Shown here piece by piece: positions 17,748 to 26,944 of a stretch of DNA of 64,000 bases (positions within the stretch are counted from its first letter, which is position 1; every line of letters starts with the position of its first letter). The translations under genes and the position numbers were made by a program. The notes below the pieces were generated by a model, which worked only from the letters and a program-made list of their open reading frames with translations, was not told the origin of the DNA and did no database searches. Source of the DNA: Amycolatopsis australiensis (lineage in GTDB: Bacteria; Actinomycetota; Actinomycetes; Mycobacteriales; Pseudonocardiaceae); assembly GCF_900119165.1 (NCBI RefSeq), contig NZ_FPJG01000006.1, forward strand, positions 2,852,001 through 2,916,000. Direction: 5' to 3'.

Positions 17748-19439
17748 ATGACTGTCGACCCGAAGCCCCGCAGCCGCACGGTGACCGACGGGATCGAGGC
17801 CGCGCCCGCCAGGGGCATGCTCCGCGCCGTCGGGATGGGGGACGGCGACTGGGGGAAGCCGGTCATCGGCGTCGCCAGCTCGTGGAACGAGATCACGCCG
17901 TGCAACCTGTCGCTGGACCGGCTCGCGCAGGCGGCGAAGGAAGGCGTGCACGCCGGCGGCGGCTACCCGCTGCAGTTCGGCACGATCTCGGTGTCCGACG
18001 GCATTTCCATGGGCCACGACGGCATGCACTTCTCGCTCGTCTCCCGCGAGGTCATCGCGGACTCGGTCGAGACCGTGATGCAGGCCGAACGCCTCGACGG
18101 CTCGATCCTGCTGGCCGGCTGCGACAAGTCGCTGCCCGGCATGCTGATGGCCGCCGCGCGCCTGGACCTGGCGTCGGTGTTCCTCTACGCGGGCACGATC
18201 GCCCCCGGCTGGGTGAAGCTCACCGACGGCACCGAGAAGGACGTCACGCTCATCGACGCCTTCGAGGCCGTCGGCGCGTGCCGGGCCGGCCGGATGACGA
18301 CCGGCGACCTGGACCGGATCGAACGCGCCATCTGCCCCGGCGAGGGCGCGTGCGGCGGGATGTACACGGCGAACACGATGGCGTCGGCCGCCGAAGCCAT
18401 GGGGATGAGCATGCCCGGCTCGGCCGCGCCGCCGTCCGCGGACCGCCGCCGCGACCATTACGCGCACCTTTCGGGTGAAGCCGTGGTCGGGCTGCTCGAA
18501 CGCGGCATCACCGCGCGGGACATCCTCACGCGCGAGGCGTTCGAGAACGCGATCACGGTCGTGATGGCCCTCGGCGGCTCGACGAACGCCGTGCTGCACC
18601 TGCTCGCCATCGCCCACGAGGCGAAGGTCGAGCTGACGCTGGACGACTTCAACCGCGTCGGCGACCGCGTCCCGCACCTGGGCGACCTGAAGCCGTTCGG
18701 CAAGTACGTCATGAACGACATCGACCGCCACGGCGGCATCCCGGTGCTGATGAAGGCCCTCCTCGACGAGGGGCTCATCCACGGCGACGCGCTGACCGTC
18801 ACCGGCCGCACGGTCGCGGAGAACCTCGCCGACCTGGATCCGGGCCCGATCGACGGCGAAGTGCTGCGCACGCCGGCCAACCCGCTCCACCCGACCGGCG
18901 GCATCACCATCCTGCGCGGCTCGCTCGCGCCGGAGGGCGCCGTCGTGAAGTCCGCGGGCTTCGACACGGCCAGCTTCGAAGGCCCGGCCCGCGTGTTCGA
19001 ACGCGAGCAGGAGGCGATGGCCGCGCTGAACGAGGGCCGCATCCAGGCCGGCGACGTCGTCGTCATCCGCTACGAAGGCCCGAAGGGCGGCCCGGGCATG
19101 CGGGAGATGCTGGCGATCACCGCGGCGATCAAGGGCGCCGGGCTCGGCCGCGACGTCCTCCTGCTCACCGACGGCCGGTTCTCCGGCGGCACCACCGGCC
19201 TGTGCATCGGCCACGTCGCCCCCGAAGCCGTCGACGGCGGCCCGATCGCGTTCGTCCGCACCGGCGACCGGATCGCCGTCGACATCAAGGCCCGCAGCAT
19301 CGACCTGCTGGTCGACGCGGCCGAGCTGGCCCGCCGCCGGGACGGCTGGCAGCCGCTGCCGAACAAGTTCCCCGAAGGGGTGCTCGGCAAGTACGTGAAG
19401 CTGGTGAAGTCGTCGTCCTACGGCGCGGTCACGAGCTGA
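17748..19439 (+). CDS. ilvD: Dihydroxy-acid dehydratase
   Basis: The full-length 563-residue enzyme carries out the penultimate step of valine and isoleucine synthesis, dehydrating 2,3-dihydroxy acids to 2-keto acids using an Fe-S cluster. [37 protein letters not shown] and [16 protein letters not shown] contain the three conserved cluster cysteines. [19 protein letters not shown] and the C-terminal [19 protein letters not shown] are canonical. ATG 17748 follows GGAGGT. It stands alone; ilvB, ilvN and ilvC are not in the window. Its last 22 bp overlap the convergent acyl-CoA ligase gene. Confidence 0.96.
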   Translation: MTVDPKPRSRTVTDGIEAAPARGMLRAVGMGDGDWGKPVIGVASSWNEITPCNLSLDRLAQAAKEGVHAGGGYPLQFGTISVSDGISMGHDGMHFSLVSREVIADSVETVMQAERLDGSILLAGCDKSLPGMLMAAARLDLASVFLYAGTIAPGWVKLTDGTEKDVTLIDAFEAVGACRAGRMTTGDLDRIERAICPGEGACGGMYTANTMASAAEAMGMSMPGSAAPPSADRRRDHYAHLSGEAVVGLLERGITARDILTREAFENAITVVMALGGSTNAVLHLLAIAHEAKVELTLDDFNRVGDRVPHLGDLKPFGKYVMNDIDRHGGIPVLMKALLDEGLIHGDALTVTGRTVAENLADLDPGPIDGEVLRTPANPLHPTGGITILRGSLAPEGAVVKSAGFDTASFEGPARVFEREQEAMAALNEGRIQAGDVVVIRYEGPKGGPGMREMLAITAAIKGAGLGRDVLLLTDGRFSGGTTGLCIGHVAPEAVDGGPIAFVRTGDRIAVDIKARSIDLLVDAAELARRRDGWQPLPNKFPEGVLGKYVKLVKSSSYGAVTS

Positions 19440-20773
19440 GCCAGGGCCCGTTTGTCGACCTTGCCGACGTCGGTGAGCGGCAGCGCGTCGACGAAGTCCA
19501 CGCCGGCCGGGACGTAGTGCTCCTGCCCGAAGACTTCCCGCGCGTGGGCTTTCAGCTCGGCTTCCGTCACTTCGCTCCTCGTGACGACGACGGCGTGCAG
19601 CAGCCGGCCGTGGCCGAAGACGGCCGCGCTCCGGACCGCCGGGTGCGTCTCCAGCGCGTGCTCGACGACGGTCGTGGGCACCTTCGTGCCGTGCTCGCCG
19701 GTCACGACGACGTCGTCCGCGCGGTCGAGCAGGTAGAGGTAGCCCTCGTCGTCGAAGCGGCCGAGGTCGCCGGTGCGCAGCCAGCCGTCGCCGATCGGCT
19801 CGGCACCGACGTAACCGTCCATCATGGACAGTCCGCGGACCTCGACCTCGCCGCCGGTGATCCGGGCTTCCATGCCGGGCACGATCCGGCCGACCGAGCC
19901 CAGCCGGTCCGGCCGGTCGAGCAGCTCGGCGGCGGAGATGCTCGCGATCATCGGGGCCTCGGTCAGGCCGTAGCCCTGGCCGACGACCGGCCCGAACACG
20001 TCGAGGGCCTGAGCCAGCCGGTGCGGCGGCAGCGGTGCGGCGCCCAGGGACAGCGAGCGGACGCTGCGGAGGTCGGTGCGCGGCCGCGCCGGGTGGTCGA
20101 GCAGCGCCGCCAGCCGCGGCGGGGTCAGCGACAGCGTGTCGATGCGGTGCTCCTGGATCGCGTCGAGCACCGCGCCCGCGTCGAAACCGTCGTGCAGCAC
20201 CACGGTGTCCCGCCGCAGCAGCGCGCCCAGCACGGTCGCGTTGCCGGTCATGTGCGTCATCGGCGCGACGAGCAGCGTGCGGCGCGGGCCGTCCGGGTCC
20301 GGCGCGAAGATGTGCGCCATGCCGTCGTAGATGCCGCTGTGGTGGATGAGCTTCGGGGTGCCGGTGGTGCCGCCGGTGGGGAAGCGGAGGCTGACCCGCT
20401 CGGGCAGGGTCAGCGGCTCGGGCTCGCCGTCGAGGTCTTCGAGCGTCCGGACGTCGCTGCCGGGCCATTCCCCGGGGCGGCCGGTGACGACGGTCGCGCC
20501 CCGCGCGGCCGCGAGCCGATCCTGGTTCGGGGCCGACGCCGGGACCAGCAGCACGGTCGCGCCGCGCAGCAGGGCCGCGAGCTGCACGAGGACCGTCTCC
20601 GGCCGGTTCGGCAGGTCGATGGCGACGGTCCCGGTGCCGCCCAGCCCGGCGTGCAGGCGGCGCAGGCGGTCGCGGGCCTGGTGGTAGGTCGTGGTGACCC
20701 CGCCGGCGTGGAACAGGACGCGGTCACCGCCGTCGTCGAGGGCGGCGAGCGCTTTCGCCAGGAAGAAGCTCAC
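19418..20773 (-). CDS. AMP-dependent acyl-CoA synthetase/ligase
   Basis: A compact 451-residue adenylate-forming enzyme. The P-loop is [16 protein letters not shown] near residue 130, the A5 motif GYGLTEAP near 265, and A7 [26 protein letters not shown] near 335 (split for listing). The C-terminal lysine is in [11 protein letters not shown]. Start GTG 20773 comes 14 bp after the stop of the SsgA-like gene, so the two may be cotranscribed. The length is short for the family because the N-terminal domain is trimmed. The substrate is unknown, and salicylate-, benzoate- or fatty-acid-type acids are all possible. Confidence 0.85.
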   Translation of the reverse strand: MSFFLAKALAALDDGGDRVLFHAGGVTTTYHQARDRLRRLHAGLGGTGTVAIDLPNRPETVLVQLAALLRGATVLLVPASAPNQDRLAAARGATVVTGRPGEWPGSDVRTLEDLDGEPEPLTLPERVSLRFPTGGTTGTPKLIHHSGIYDGMAHIFAPDPDGPRRTLLVAPMTHMTGNATVLGALLRRDTVVLHDGFDAGAVLDAIQEHRIDTLSLTPPRLAALLDHPARPRTDLRSVRSLSLGAAPLPPHRLAQALDVFGPVVGQGYGLTEAPMIASISAAELLDRPDRLGSVGRIVPGMEARITGGEVEVRGLSMMDGYVGAEPIGDGWLRTGDLGRFDDEGYLYLLDRADDVVVTGEHGTKVPTTVVEHALETHPAVRSAAVFGHGRLLHAVVVTRSEVTEAELKAHAREVFGQEHYVPAGVDFVDALPLTDVGKVDKRALAQLVTAP

Positions 20774-20787
20774 CGACCGGACGGTAC

Positions 20788-21201
20788 TCAGTCCTGGTAG
20801 GACAGCTTCGCCAGCTCCGCCTGGAAGTCGAACCAGTCGGTCTCGCTGCCGGCCGGGATGACGTCGTAGGTCCGGTCGAGGAAGGCGGCGATCTCCTTCG
20901 CGGGCGCTTCGAGCACCGCGGCGCCGTCCGGGGAGGTCAGCTCGACGACGACGAGGGCGGGGTCGGCGGCGGGCCCGACCCGGACGTCACCGTCGCCGCA
21001 GCGGGTGAGCAGCCCGTCGGCGAGCAGGTCGCGGCCGAAGAGCCAGCGGACGGCGCTCGCGCCGGCGTGCAGCACCACGGCGACCGCGTACGGGTCGCGG
21101 GTGTCGTACTCCAGCTCGGCCGGCACCGGCCGCGGCGCCGCCCCGAATGTGCGCAGGGCGAAGTCGATGCGGGCGCTGGTCACGCTGTGCGGGTCGGCCA
21201 T
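20788..21201 (-). CDS. SsgA/SsgB-like sporulation and cell-division protein
   Basis: The 137-residue protein has family hallmarks: an N-terminal beta-rich half with PVPAELEYDTRDPYAVAVVLH, then VRWLFGRDLLADGLLTRCGDGDVRV at about residues 55-80 and SPDGAAVLEAPAKEIAAFLDRTY (each split for listing). SsgA-like proteins are found only in sporulating actinomycetes; SsgB recruits FtsZ to septum sites. Which paralogue this is cannot be said by eye. ATG 21201 is chosen over an upstream frame because MADPHSV matches family length. This supports a mycelial, sporulating or fragmenting organism. Confidence 0.8.
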   Translation of the reverse strand: MADPHSVTSARIDFALRTFGAAPRPVPAELEYDTRDPYAVAVVLHAGASAVRWLFGRDLLADGLLTRCGDGDVRVGPAADPALVVVELTSPDGAAVLEAPAKEIAAFLDRTYDVIPAGSETDWFDFQAELAKLSYQD

Positions 21202-21372
21202 GGGGGACACCTTCGCGTTCGTTCGGTCTTCTTGATCTTGTCCAAGGGATAACCCATGGTGAGTGCAACGCCCAGCGATCCGAAAAACTTTCACACGCGC
21301 GGGTGATCAAGAAGTGGCCGACGTCACCGTCGGCGTGGCCGAACGGGCACTTTCGTCACTGTACGTGTCCAG

Positions 21373-22365
21373 TCAGCGGCCGAGTGCCGGGCCGAGCCGT
21401 TCCGCGATGTCGGTGAGGATCTGCACGTAGTCCTCGTGCTCGAAGGTGAACGGCAGGGCGAACGCGACCTCGTCGACCTCGCGGAACGCGGCGTGCGCGT
21501 GCAGCCGCTCGGCGATCTCCGCCGACGTCCCGACGAAGTCGGGGGAGAACAGCATCCGCGCCGGGCCCTGCGGCTCGGCGGTCCGCGGCAGCCGCTTCGC
21601 CGCGTACGCCTCGTACTTCGCGCGCTGCTCCGGCGTCGCGCGGTCGGTCGGGATGACGACGAGGCCTTGCGAAACACGGCCGGCGGGGTGGTGCTCGCGG
21701 AAGGTCCGGATGTGCGACAGCTGGATCTCGGCGAAGTCCGTGCTCTCGCCTTCGGCCTTGACCACGCTGCTGGTCAGGAAGTTCATCGCGTGCTTGCCGG
21801 CCCATTCGGCCGAGCGCAGGCTCGCCCCGCCGTACCAGAGGCGTTCGCCGAGGCCGGGCGACTGCGGCTGGACCCGGTCGGAGAACACCTCGAAGCCGTC
21901 GGTGCCGCTGAAGCCCGTTGCCGGCTCGCCGCGCACGAAGTCCAGCAACCTCCGCACGCGCTCGTAACCGAAGTCCTCGGCGTCGGCGGTGTCGGGGTAG
22001 AGCGCGCGCTTGATCTCGTCCCAGCGCATCGGCGGGCCGACGCTGATACCGGGGTTGAGCCGGCCGCCGGAGAGCAGGTCGACGGTGGCCAGGTCCTCCG
22101 CCAGCCGCAGCGGGTTCTCCCAGCCGAGCGGGATGACGGCGGTCCCGAGCGCGATCCGGCTGGTCCGCTGCGACGCGGCCGCCAGCACGGCGACCGGCGA
22201 GGAGATGCCGTGCTGCAGGTGCCGGTGGCGCACCCAGGCGCTGTCGAAGCCGAGCTGTTCGCCGAGCTCGATGATCTCGAGGGTCGATTCGTGGCCCCGC
22301 CGCGGGTCGGCGGGGTCGAACAGGCCGATGGTCAGGAAGCCCAGCTTCCGCAGTGGTCGCGACAC
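21373..22365 (-). CDS. LLM-class flavin-dependent oxidoreductase
   Basis: The 330-residue protein has the luciferase-like monooxygenase TIM barrel: KLGFLTIGLFDPAD at the N-terminus, STLEIIELGEQLGFDSAWVRHRHLQ near 30-54 (split), SQRTSRIALGTAVIPLGWENPLRLAEDLATVDLLSGGR near 65-105 (split). FMN or F420 could be the cofactor. The substrate is unknown. The start is a GTG at 22365; no strong ribosome site is visible. It follows the cutinase gene on the same strand, but a strong terminator at 22430-22459 separates them. Confidence 0.85.
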   Translation of the reverse strand: MSRPLRKLGFLTIGLFDPADPRRGHESTLEIIELGEQLGFDSAWVRHRHLQHGISSPVAVLAAASQRTSRIALGTAVIPLGWENPLRLAEDLATVDLLSGGRLNPGISVGPPMRWDEIKRALYPDTADAEDFGYERVRRLLDFVRGEPATGFSGTDGFEVFSDRVQPQSPGLGERLWYGGASLRSAEWAGKHAMNFLTSSVVKAEGESTDFAEIQLSHIRTFREHHPAGRVSQGLVVIPTDRATPEQRAKYEAYAAKRLPRTAEPQGPARMLFSPDFVGTSAEIAERLHAHAAFREVDEVAFALPFTFEHEDYVQILTDIAERLGPALGR

Positions 22366-22429
22366 GCCGCCGATTCTGCCCCGGCCTGCCGTGAAGCCGC
22401 CGCCGTTCCACCTGCTGGGCTGCTCCGGA

Positions 22430-22459
22430 GCCCCCGGGAGGCGTGAACCTCCCGGGGGC
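22430..22459 (-). terminator. Rho-independent terminator after the cutinase gene
   Basis: GCCCCCGGGAGG (22430-22441) pairs with CCTCCCGGGGGC (22448-22459), a 12-bp perfect stem with a 6-nt loop. It lies immediately downstream of the cutinase stop. Confidence 0.7.
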
Positions 22460-22464
22460 CGGGC

Positions 22465-23394
22465 TCAGCCGTTGTGCGGGCAGTTGCCCCGGTAGTCGGA
22501 GATGGCGGCGCTGGTGCTCGGGAGCGGGCAGAGGAACTGTTCGTAGCGGGTGTCGTTGTCGATGAACCGCTTGAGCCAGGACAGCGTGTACTTCGCGATC
22601 GTGGTGTTCGGCGTGTTCGGGGCGAAGTGGCTGGCGCCGCGCAGTTCCAGGTACGCCCGGTCCAAAGTGGACGGCAGGCTGGTGTAGAACGGGATGGAGT
22701 GGCTGGCCACGGGGGCGACGGTGTCCGCCTGCGCCCCGACGACGAGCGTCGGCACCTGCAGCGTCGACCAGTTCTTGTTCAGGTCCCACGCGGTCAGCGG
22801 CACGGCGGCCTGCAGCGACGGCCGCGAGCGCGCGGCTTCGAGCGTGCCGCCGCCGCCCATCGAGTGCCCGACCACGCCCAGCCGGCCGCTGTCGATGCGC
22901 GAGCGCACCGAGCTCTGCTGGGTCAGGTAGTCGAGGGAGGCGAGGAGCTGGCGGCCCCGGCTGTCGGGCTGGTCGCTGGTCGTGAGGGTGTCGATGGTGA
23001 AGACGACGAAGCCCTGGGAGGCCAGCCGCGGCCCGAGCCAGGCGATGCTCGACTGGGTGGCGGTGAAGCCGGGCGCGATGGAGATGGCCCCGAACGTGCC
23101 GGCGGTGGTGGTGGTCGGGTAGTAGATGGTGCCGCCACCGAAGCCGGAGACGGCCAGCCGCGAAACGGTGGCGGTACTGGTCGCGAACGGGCCCTGGGCG
23201 GCTTCGATGCTGGCGTTGGTGGGATCGGGGCCGCGTTCGTAGGGGTTGGCGGCAGCGGGAGCGGGAGCGGCAACACCGGTGGTGAGCGCCAGCGCGGCGA
23301 GCACCACCCCGGCGGCCTTGGCCCGCCACCCACGGCGGCGGGAAATTTTCTCACCCGAGCCAGACAGCATCGGCGGGCTGGTGAGTACGGACAT
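22465..23394 (-). CDS. Secreted cutinase/polyester hydrolase of the PET-hydrolase family
   Basis: The 309-residue protein has a signal peptide (basic RRRGWRAK, hydrophobic [17 protein letters not shown], then [11 protein letters not shown]). The mature part closely follows actinobacterial cutinases such as TfCut2 and the compost enzyme [28 protein letters not shown] and SDYRGNC at the end. The triad is Ser in GHSMGGGG, Asp in [10 protein letters not shown] and His in GASHFAPN. The substrate-site Trp (TAWDLNKNW) is kept. SHSIPFY has the His/Phe pair of ordinary cutinases, not the Ser/Ile of IsPETase, and one C-terminal disulfide is possible (FLCP...GNCP). The oxyanion-hole Tyr of LCC is Phe here (APGFTA). 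It should hydrolyse cutin-like and possibly synthetic polyesters outside the cell. Confidence 0.9.
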   Translation of the reverse strand: MSVLTSPPMLSGSGEKISRRRGWRAKAAGVVLAALALTTGVAAPAPAAANPYERGPDPTNASIEAAQGPFATSTATVSRLAVSGFGGGTIYYPTTTTAGTFGAISIAPGFTATQSSIAWLGPRLASQGFVVFTIDTLTTSDQPDSRGRQLLASLDYLTQQSSVRSRIDSGRLGVVGHSMGGGGTLEAARSRPSLQAAVPLTAWDLNKNWSTLQVPTLVVGAQADTVAPVASHSIPFYTSLPSTLDRAYLELRGASHFAPNTPNTTIAKYTLSWLKRFIDNDTRYEQFLCPLPSTSAAISDYRGNCPHNG

Positions 23395-23525
23395 GGAGCG
23401 CTCTCTTTCCCCGGGCGGCCGAAAGCGGCCCGGAACGGACGGGCGGACCGACGGAATCGTTGCGGGACAACGGAGGACGTGCGAAGTGAGGGTGCGGGGG
23501 TAACCGCTTTCCCGTGGTGTCATGA

Positions 23526-23544
23526 AACACTTCTGGGAAATGTT
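23526..23544. promoter_or_regulatory. Imperfect inverted repeat upstream of the cutinase gene
   Basis: AACACTT and AAATGTT flank CTGGG, giving 6 of 7 paired positions. It lies about 130 bp before the cutinase start in otherwise G+C-rich DNA and could be an operator. No regulator is adjacent except the QsdR-type gene beyond the repeat tract. Confidence 0.25.
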
Positions 23545-23759
23545 CCACAACACCCGAATGGGTGAGTCGTTGGCCGACTGTGCGCTCAGTCAGCGTCGGG
23601 AGGGGCCTGTGCGGGCTGGGTGCGGTCCTCGCGGCCTGGCTCGGCGCCTGCGGGCGGGGCGCCCAGGCCGGGCTGTGCCCGCTCGGGCGCGGAGTCCGCG
23701 GGACTGCTCAGCGTCGCTGCAAGCCCTGTGCACCGCGACCGCGCACCAGCGCACTCGCG

Positions 23760-24050
23760 CCGCGAGTTGCGCCCGCGCGAGCTGAACTCGCGCGGCTTGC
23801 GCCCGCGCGGGTTGAGCCCGTGCCCGCGCCCCGCGCACCCGCGCCGCGGGTTGAGCCCGTGCCCGCGCCCCGCGCACCCGCGCCGCGGGTTGAGCCCGTG
23901 CCCCGCGCGCTCGCGCCGGGAGCTGCGCCCGCGCGAGCTGCGCCCGCGCGAGCTGCGCCCGCGAGCTGCGCCCGCGCGAGCTGCGCCCGCGAGTTGCGCC
24001 CGCGTGAGTTGCGCCCGCGCCCGGCGCACTCGCGCCGCGAGCTGCGCCCC
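23760..24050. repeat. G+C-rich tandem repeat tract
   Basis: Two identical adjacent 39-bp units (23812-23850 and 23851-23889, starting TTGAGCCCGTGCCCGCG) are followed by a partial third. From 23921 comes a run of AGCTGCGCCCGCG(CG) units whose lengths run 15, 15, 13, 15, 13, 15 bp. Because unit lengths are not multiples of three, translation in any frame would break up, which argues against a coding role. Confidence 0.75.
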
Positions 24051-24139
24051 GCCCGGTGTGCTCCACAGGCGCCAAGCGGCCCCGCGCCCGGCATCCGCAG
24101 GCCCGCACTGCGCCACCGAGCCGCGCCCGGCGCCGATGA

Positions 24140-24739
24140 TCAACCGGCGGCCGTCGGTTCCAAGGCTCCGCGGACCAGCGTGTCCAGCAGCGTCGTCGCG
24201 ACCGTCAAATCCACCGTCCGCGCCGCCAGCACGTCCGAGTACAGGAACGACTCACCCAGCCGCACGACAGCGAACGCCAGGTCCGGCAACCCCACCAACG
24301 GCGTCAACCCCGCCGCCTCCGCGTCCGCGCGGAACAGCTCCACGTGCGCGTCCACCAGGGCCGGCTGGACCGCTCCGCGCGGGTCGGTCAGCACGCGCAG
24401 CGCCACCGTCGACTCCGCCTCGATCAGCTTGCGCATGCCCTCGTTGCCCGCCACCTCGCGGCGGTACTCCTCCATCACCCACAGGCACCGCAGCCGTCCC
24501 TCCGGCGCGCGGACCGCGTCGCCGTGCTGCTCGTGCCAGTGGTCGAGTGCCCGCTGCCACGTCCGGTCGGACAGCAGGCGCAGCCCCGCGCCCATCAGGT
24601 CGTCGCGGTTGCCGACGCGGCGGAAGAACGTCGTGCGCGAAATCCCCAGCTCCGCCGCCATCCGGCCGAGGTCGAGGCGCGTGCCCGAGTACAGGAGGCG
24701 GGCCGCGTGCCGGACTATGTCGTCGGTCGAGACGGTCAC
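24140..24739 (-). CDS. QsdR-type TetR family regulator
   Basis: The 199-residue protein has a TetR-like helix-turn-helix at the N-terminus (LDLGRMAAELGISRTTFFRRVGNRDDLM, about residues 22-50, split here) and a C-terminal domain of the QsdR type (RCLWVMEEYRREVAGNEGMRKLIEAESTVALRVLT, split). In Rhodococcus QsdR controls a lactonase that quenches quorum signals. Here no lactonase gene is adjacent, so the target is unknown. The start is GTG 24739, divergent from the DsbA-like gene with 72 bp between, which probably holds both promoters. Confidence 0.82.
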   Translation of the reverse strand: MTVSTDDIVRHAARLLYSGTRLDLGRMAAELGISRTTFFRRVGNRDDLMGAGLRLLSDRTWQRALDHWHEQHGDAVRAPEGRLRCLWVMEEYRREVAGNEGMRKLIEAESTVALRVLTDPRGAVQPALVDAHVELFRADAEAAGLTPLVGLPDLAFAVVRLGESFLYSDVLAARTVDLTVATTLLDTLVRGALEPTAAG

Positions 24740-24811
24740 CGGCCCACCCTAGCCGCAGGTCGCCGTCGGTTACCTTGAAGTGCGTGCCGCCACCGGGGAT
24801 ACCGTGTCGGC

Positions 24812-25459
24812 GTGCGCGTAGACATCTGGTCCGATCTCGTCTGTCCCTGGTGCTACCTCGGCAAACGCCGCTTCGAAAAGGCCGTGGCCGAACTCGGTGC
24901 CGACGTCGAGGTCGTGCACCACTCCTTCCAGCTGGACCCGTCGTTCCCGCGGGGCACGTCCCGGCCGACGCGCGAGGTGCTGTCCGAGAAGTACGGCCGC
25001 ACCCTCGAAGAGGCCGACGAAATGGAAGCGCAGATGGAACAGCGCGCGGCGGCCGACGGGCTCGAGTACCACCTCGACGGCGTCCACATGGGCAACACCG
25101 CCGACGGCCACCGCCTGGTCCACCTCGCCGCCGAGCGCGGACTGGCCGACGCGGTCGTCGACCGGTTCTACCGCGCGCACTTCACCGAACGACGCTCGCT
25201 GTTCGACCGCGACTCGCTGGTGGCGCTGGCCGCCGAAGCCGGCCTCGACGCGGCCGAAGCCCGCGCGGTCCTCGAATCGGACGCGTACGAAGCCGAAGTC
25301 GCGGCGGACGGCGAACAAGCGCGGGCGCTGGGCGCCACCGGCGTGCCGTTCTTCGTGATCGACCGCCGGTTCGGCGTCGCGGGCGCCCAGTCGCCCGAGG
25401 CGTTCGCCCAGGTGCTGCGCCGCGCGGCAGAGGTCAGCGACGGCGCCGCCGCCGGGTGA
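24812..25459 (+). CDS. DsbA family oxidoreductase (FrnE-like)
   Basis: The 215-residue thioredoxin-fold protein begins MRVDIWSDLVCPWCYLGKRRF with the active-site CPWC at residues 11-14. The helical insertion of DsbA/FrnE proteins follows (residues 60-150), and the cis-proline loop GATGVPFFVIDRRFGVAGAQ lies near 180. No signal peptide is present, so it acts in the cytoplasm as a 2-hydroxychromene-isomerase/FrnE-like disulfide oxidoreductase or isomerase. It is a single gene divergent from the QsdR-type regulator. Confidence 0.88.
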   Translation: MRVDIWSDLVCPWCYLGKRRFEKAVAELGADVEVVHHSFQLDPSFPRGTSRPTREVLSEKYGRTLEEADEMEAQMEQRAAADGLEYHLDGVHMGNTADGHRLVHLAAERGLADAVVDRFYRAHFTERRSLFDRDSLVALAAEAGLDAAEARAVLESDAYEAEVAADGEQARALGATGVPFFVIDRRFGVAGAQSPEAFAQVLRRAAEVSDGAAAG

Positions 25460-25619
25460 ACCGCGACCGGTCGGTGGCGACGCCGGCCAGGTGCAGCGCG
25501 ACGCACAGCAACCCGGCGGTGGTGAGCGTCCCGGTCGTGACGACGGAGCCGAGCCCGAACCCGGCCAGCTCCATCAGCAGGGCGAGCCCGAAGAGAACAG
25601 CGGCGAGAATGGCGAGCAT
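25434..25619 (-). CDS. Small two-helix membrane protein, 61 residues
   Basis: The product MLAILAAVLFGLALLMEL... starts at ATG 25619 behind ACGAGG. It has two hydrophobic helices (about residues 1-20 and 24-45) joined by a Gly/Thr turn, and a basic RFTRRRRRR tail that would sit in the cytoplasm. The 3' end overlaps the DsbA-like gene by 26 bp, tail to tail. The form is common in actinomycetes, but the function is unknown. The 25620-25867 gap beyond it shows no further gene. Confidence 0.6.
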   Translation of the reverse strand: MLAILAAVLFGLALLMELAGFGLGSVVTTGTLTTAGLLCVALHLAGVATDRSRFTRRRRRR

Positions 25620-25867
25620 GACGGCCTCGTTTCCGTGGTGCGGCTGAATGGTCCACACCACTGCGACGTTCGGAGCGCCGGAAGTCCCGGCTCGGTGGCC
25701 GGTAATGCCCCGGCGCCCGCGCGGCGAAACGAAGATTGAGACGCAGCTCGCGGGGGCGCCCCCCGTTTTCCACTCTACCGGCAGTCACCGACAATTCCGG
25801 CGCGAGCTGCCGAACCCGGTGCGGCCGACCGACTTCTCCACGGCACCAACCCGCTGAGCCACGCCCG

Positions 25868-26884
25868 TCACGGCGGTGGTGCCGTACTCGACCGGACCAC
25901 CAGCTCCGTCGGCACGCTCACCGGCTCCCCAGCCTCGGCGCCCGTCTCGATCTCCGTCAGCAGCGCCGCCACCGCGTGGCGGCCCACCGCCTCGAACGAC
26001 TGGCGGATCGTGGTCAGCGGGGGCCAGAAATGGGCCGACTCCTCCATGTCGTCGAAGCCCACCACGCTCACCTCTTCCGGCACGCGCCGTCCCGCTTCGT
26101 GCAACGCCCGCAGCAGGCCCAGTGCCATCTGGTCGTTCGCCGCGAACACCGCCGTCACCGCCGGGTCCGCCGCCAGCCGCACCCCCGCCTCGTAACCCGA
26201 CGCCGGGGACCAGTCGCCGGTCGACACCGGTGGCACCGGGCGTCCCGCCCGCTCCAGCGTCGCCTGCCACGATTTGCGGCGCCGCTCCGCCGAATACGAC
26301 TGCGGCGGGCCCGCTATGTGCCACACCGTCGGATGCCCCAGCTCCAGCAGGTGCCGGGTCGCCGTGGCCGCGCCGTCGGCCTGGTCGGTGTCCACCACCG
26401 GGTAGTCGTAGCGGGCGCTCGAGTCGATCACCACCACCGGCAGCCCGTGCGGCAGCTCGATCTCGCTCTGGTCGAGCTGGTGCTGCTCGATCAGGATGAT
26501 CACGCCGTCGACGGCCTGCTCGTTCAGCTTGCTGAACGCGCCCGTCACCTCGCCCTGCGTCGGGCGCGTCACCGGCATCAGGATGATCGAGAACCCCTGC
26601 TCGACGACCGCCGCCGCGATGGCGTCCAGCGTGCGGCTGTTGCCGAACGTCGGCAGCGCCGAGATGATCACGCCGATGCTGCGGAACTTGCCGTTGCGCA
26701 GCGCGCGGGCCGCGCTGTTGGGCCGGTAGCCGATCCGCCGCATCGCGGCCAGGACCCGTTCGCGTGTCGCGTCGTCGACGTTCGTCTTGCCGTTCGCCAC
26801 CCGGGACACCGTCTGGCCGGACACGCCCGCCTCGCGCGCGACGTCCGCCATCGACGGTCCACGGCGCGGGGATGCAGTCGGCAC
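25868..26884 (-). CDS. LacI family repressor of the arabinogalactan locus
   Basis: The 338-residue protein has a LacI helix-turn-helix MADVAREAGVSGQTVSRVANG at residues 12-32 (split here) and a periplasmic-binding-like sensor domain (VFAANDQMALGLLRALHEAG, VVGFDDMEES). GTG 26884 has GAGGAG at the right distance. The alternative ATG 26911 lies inside operator 1 and is disfavoured. It is divergent from the sugar importer with twin operators between, so it very probably represses the importer-glycosidase operon until an arabinose- or galactose-type oligosaccharide binds. Confidence 0.88.
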   Translation of the reverse strand: MPTASPRRGPSMADVAREAGVSGQTVSRVANGKTNVDDATRERVLAAMRRIGYRPNSAARALRNGKFRSIGVIISALPTFGNSRTLDAIAAAVVEQGFSIILMPVTRPTQGEVTGAFSKLNEQAVDGVIILIEQHQLDQSEIELPHGLPVVVIDSSARYDYPVVDTDQADGAATATRHLLELGHPTVWHIAGPPQSYSAERRRKSWQATLERAGRPVPPVSTGDWSPASGYEAGVRLAADPAVTAVFAANDQMALGLLRALHEAGRRVPEEVSVVGFDDMEESAHFWPPLTTIRQSFEAVGRHAVAALLTEIETGAEAGEPVSVPTELVVRSSTAPPP

Positions 26885-26910
26885 GGTGTCTCCTCGAAGC
26901 GTCCTGGACA

Positions 26911-26924
26911 TGTTTACGTCAACA
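26911..26924. promoter_or_regulatory. LacI operator 1
   Basis: TGTTTACGTCAACA is a near-perfect palindrome centred on ACGT. It is the exact reverse complement of operator 2 and lies 27 bp upstream of the LacI start. Confidence 0.75.
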
Positions 26925-26944
26925 CGTTACCCTCCGACCGTCCA

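Larger units (their letters stand above)
23395..24139. other. 745-bp gap without a convincing gene
   Basis: Frames stay open on both strands here only because of extreme G+C content. Their translations are low-complexity Arg/Ala/Pro/Cys strings and no start has a ribosome site. The part near 23395-23550 is the cutinase upstream region; the part from about 23760 to 24050 is the repeat tract described separately. Confidence 0.6.

Noticed and set aside
16074..20468. A 1464-codon open frame on the minus strand
   Set aside because: It runs antisense through ilvD and out of frame with the amine dehydrogenase. Only its last 161 codons (the AhpD-like gene) have family sequence and a ribosome site. 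The rest is Arg/Ala/Gly-rich, as expected of high-G+C antisense DNA.
23760..24050. CRISPR array
   Set aside because: The repeats are directly tandem without unique spacers, and no cas genes are present.
23586..24143. Pentapeptide-like or RGRSS repeat protein in the G+C-rich tract
   Set aside because: Unit lengths of 13 and 15 bp alternate, so the repeat pattern cannot be kept in any frame. No start with a ribosome site exists and codon use is unlike real genes.
25620..25867. A small plus-strand gene in the gap before the LacI gene
   Set aside because: The open frames lack a ribosome site, recognisable domain and G/C third-position bias; nothing supports coding.
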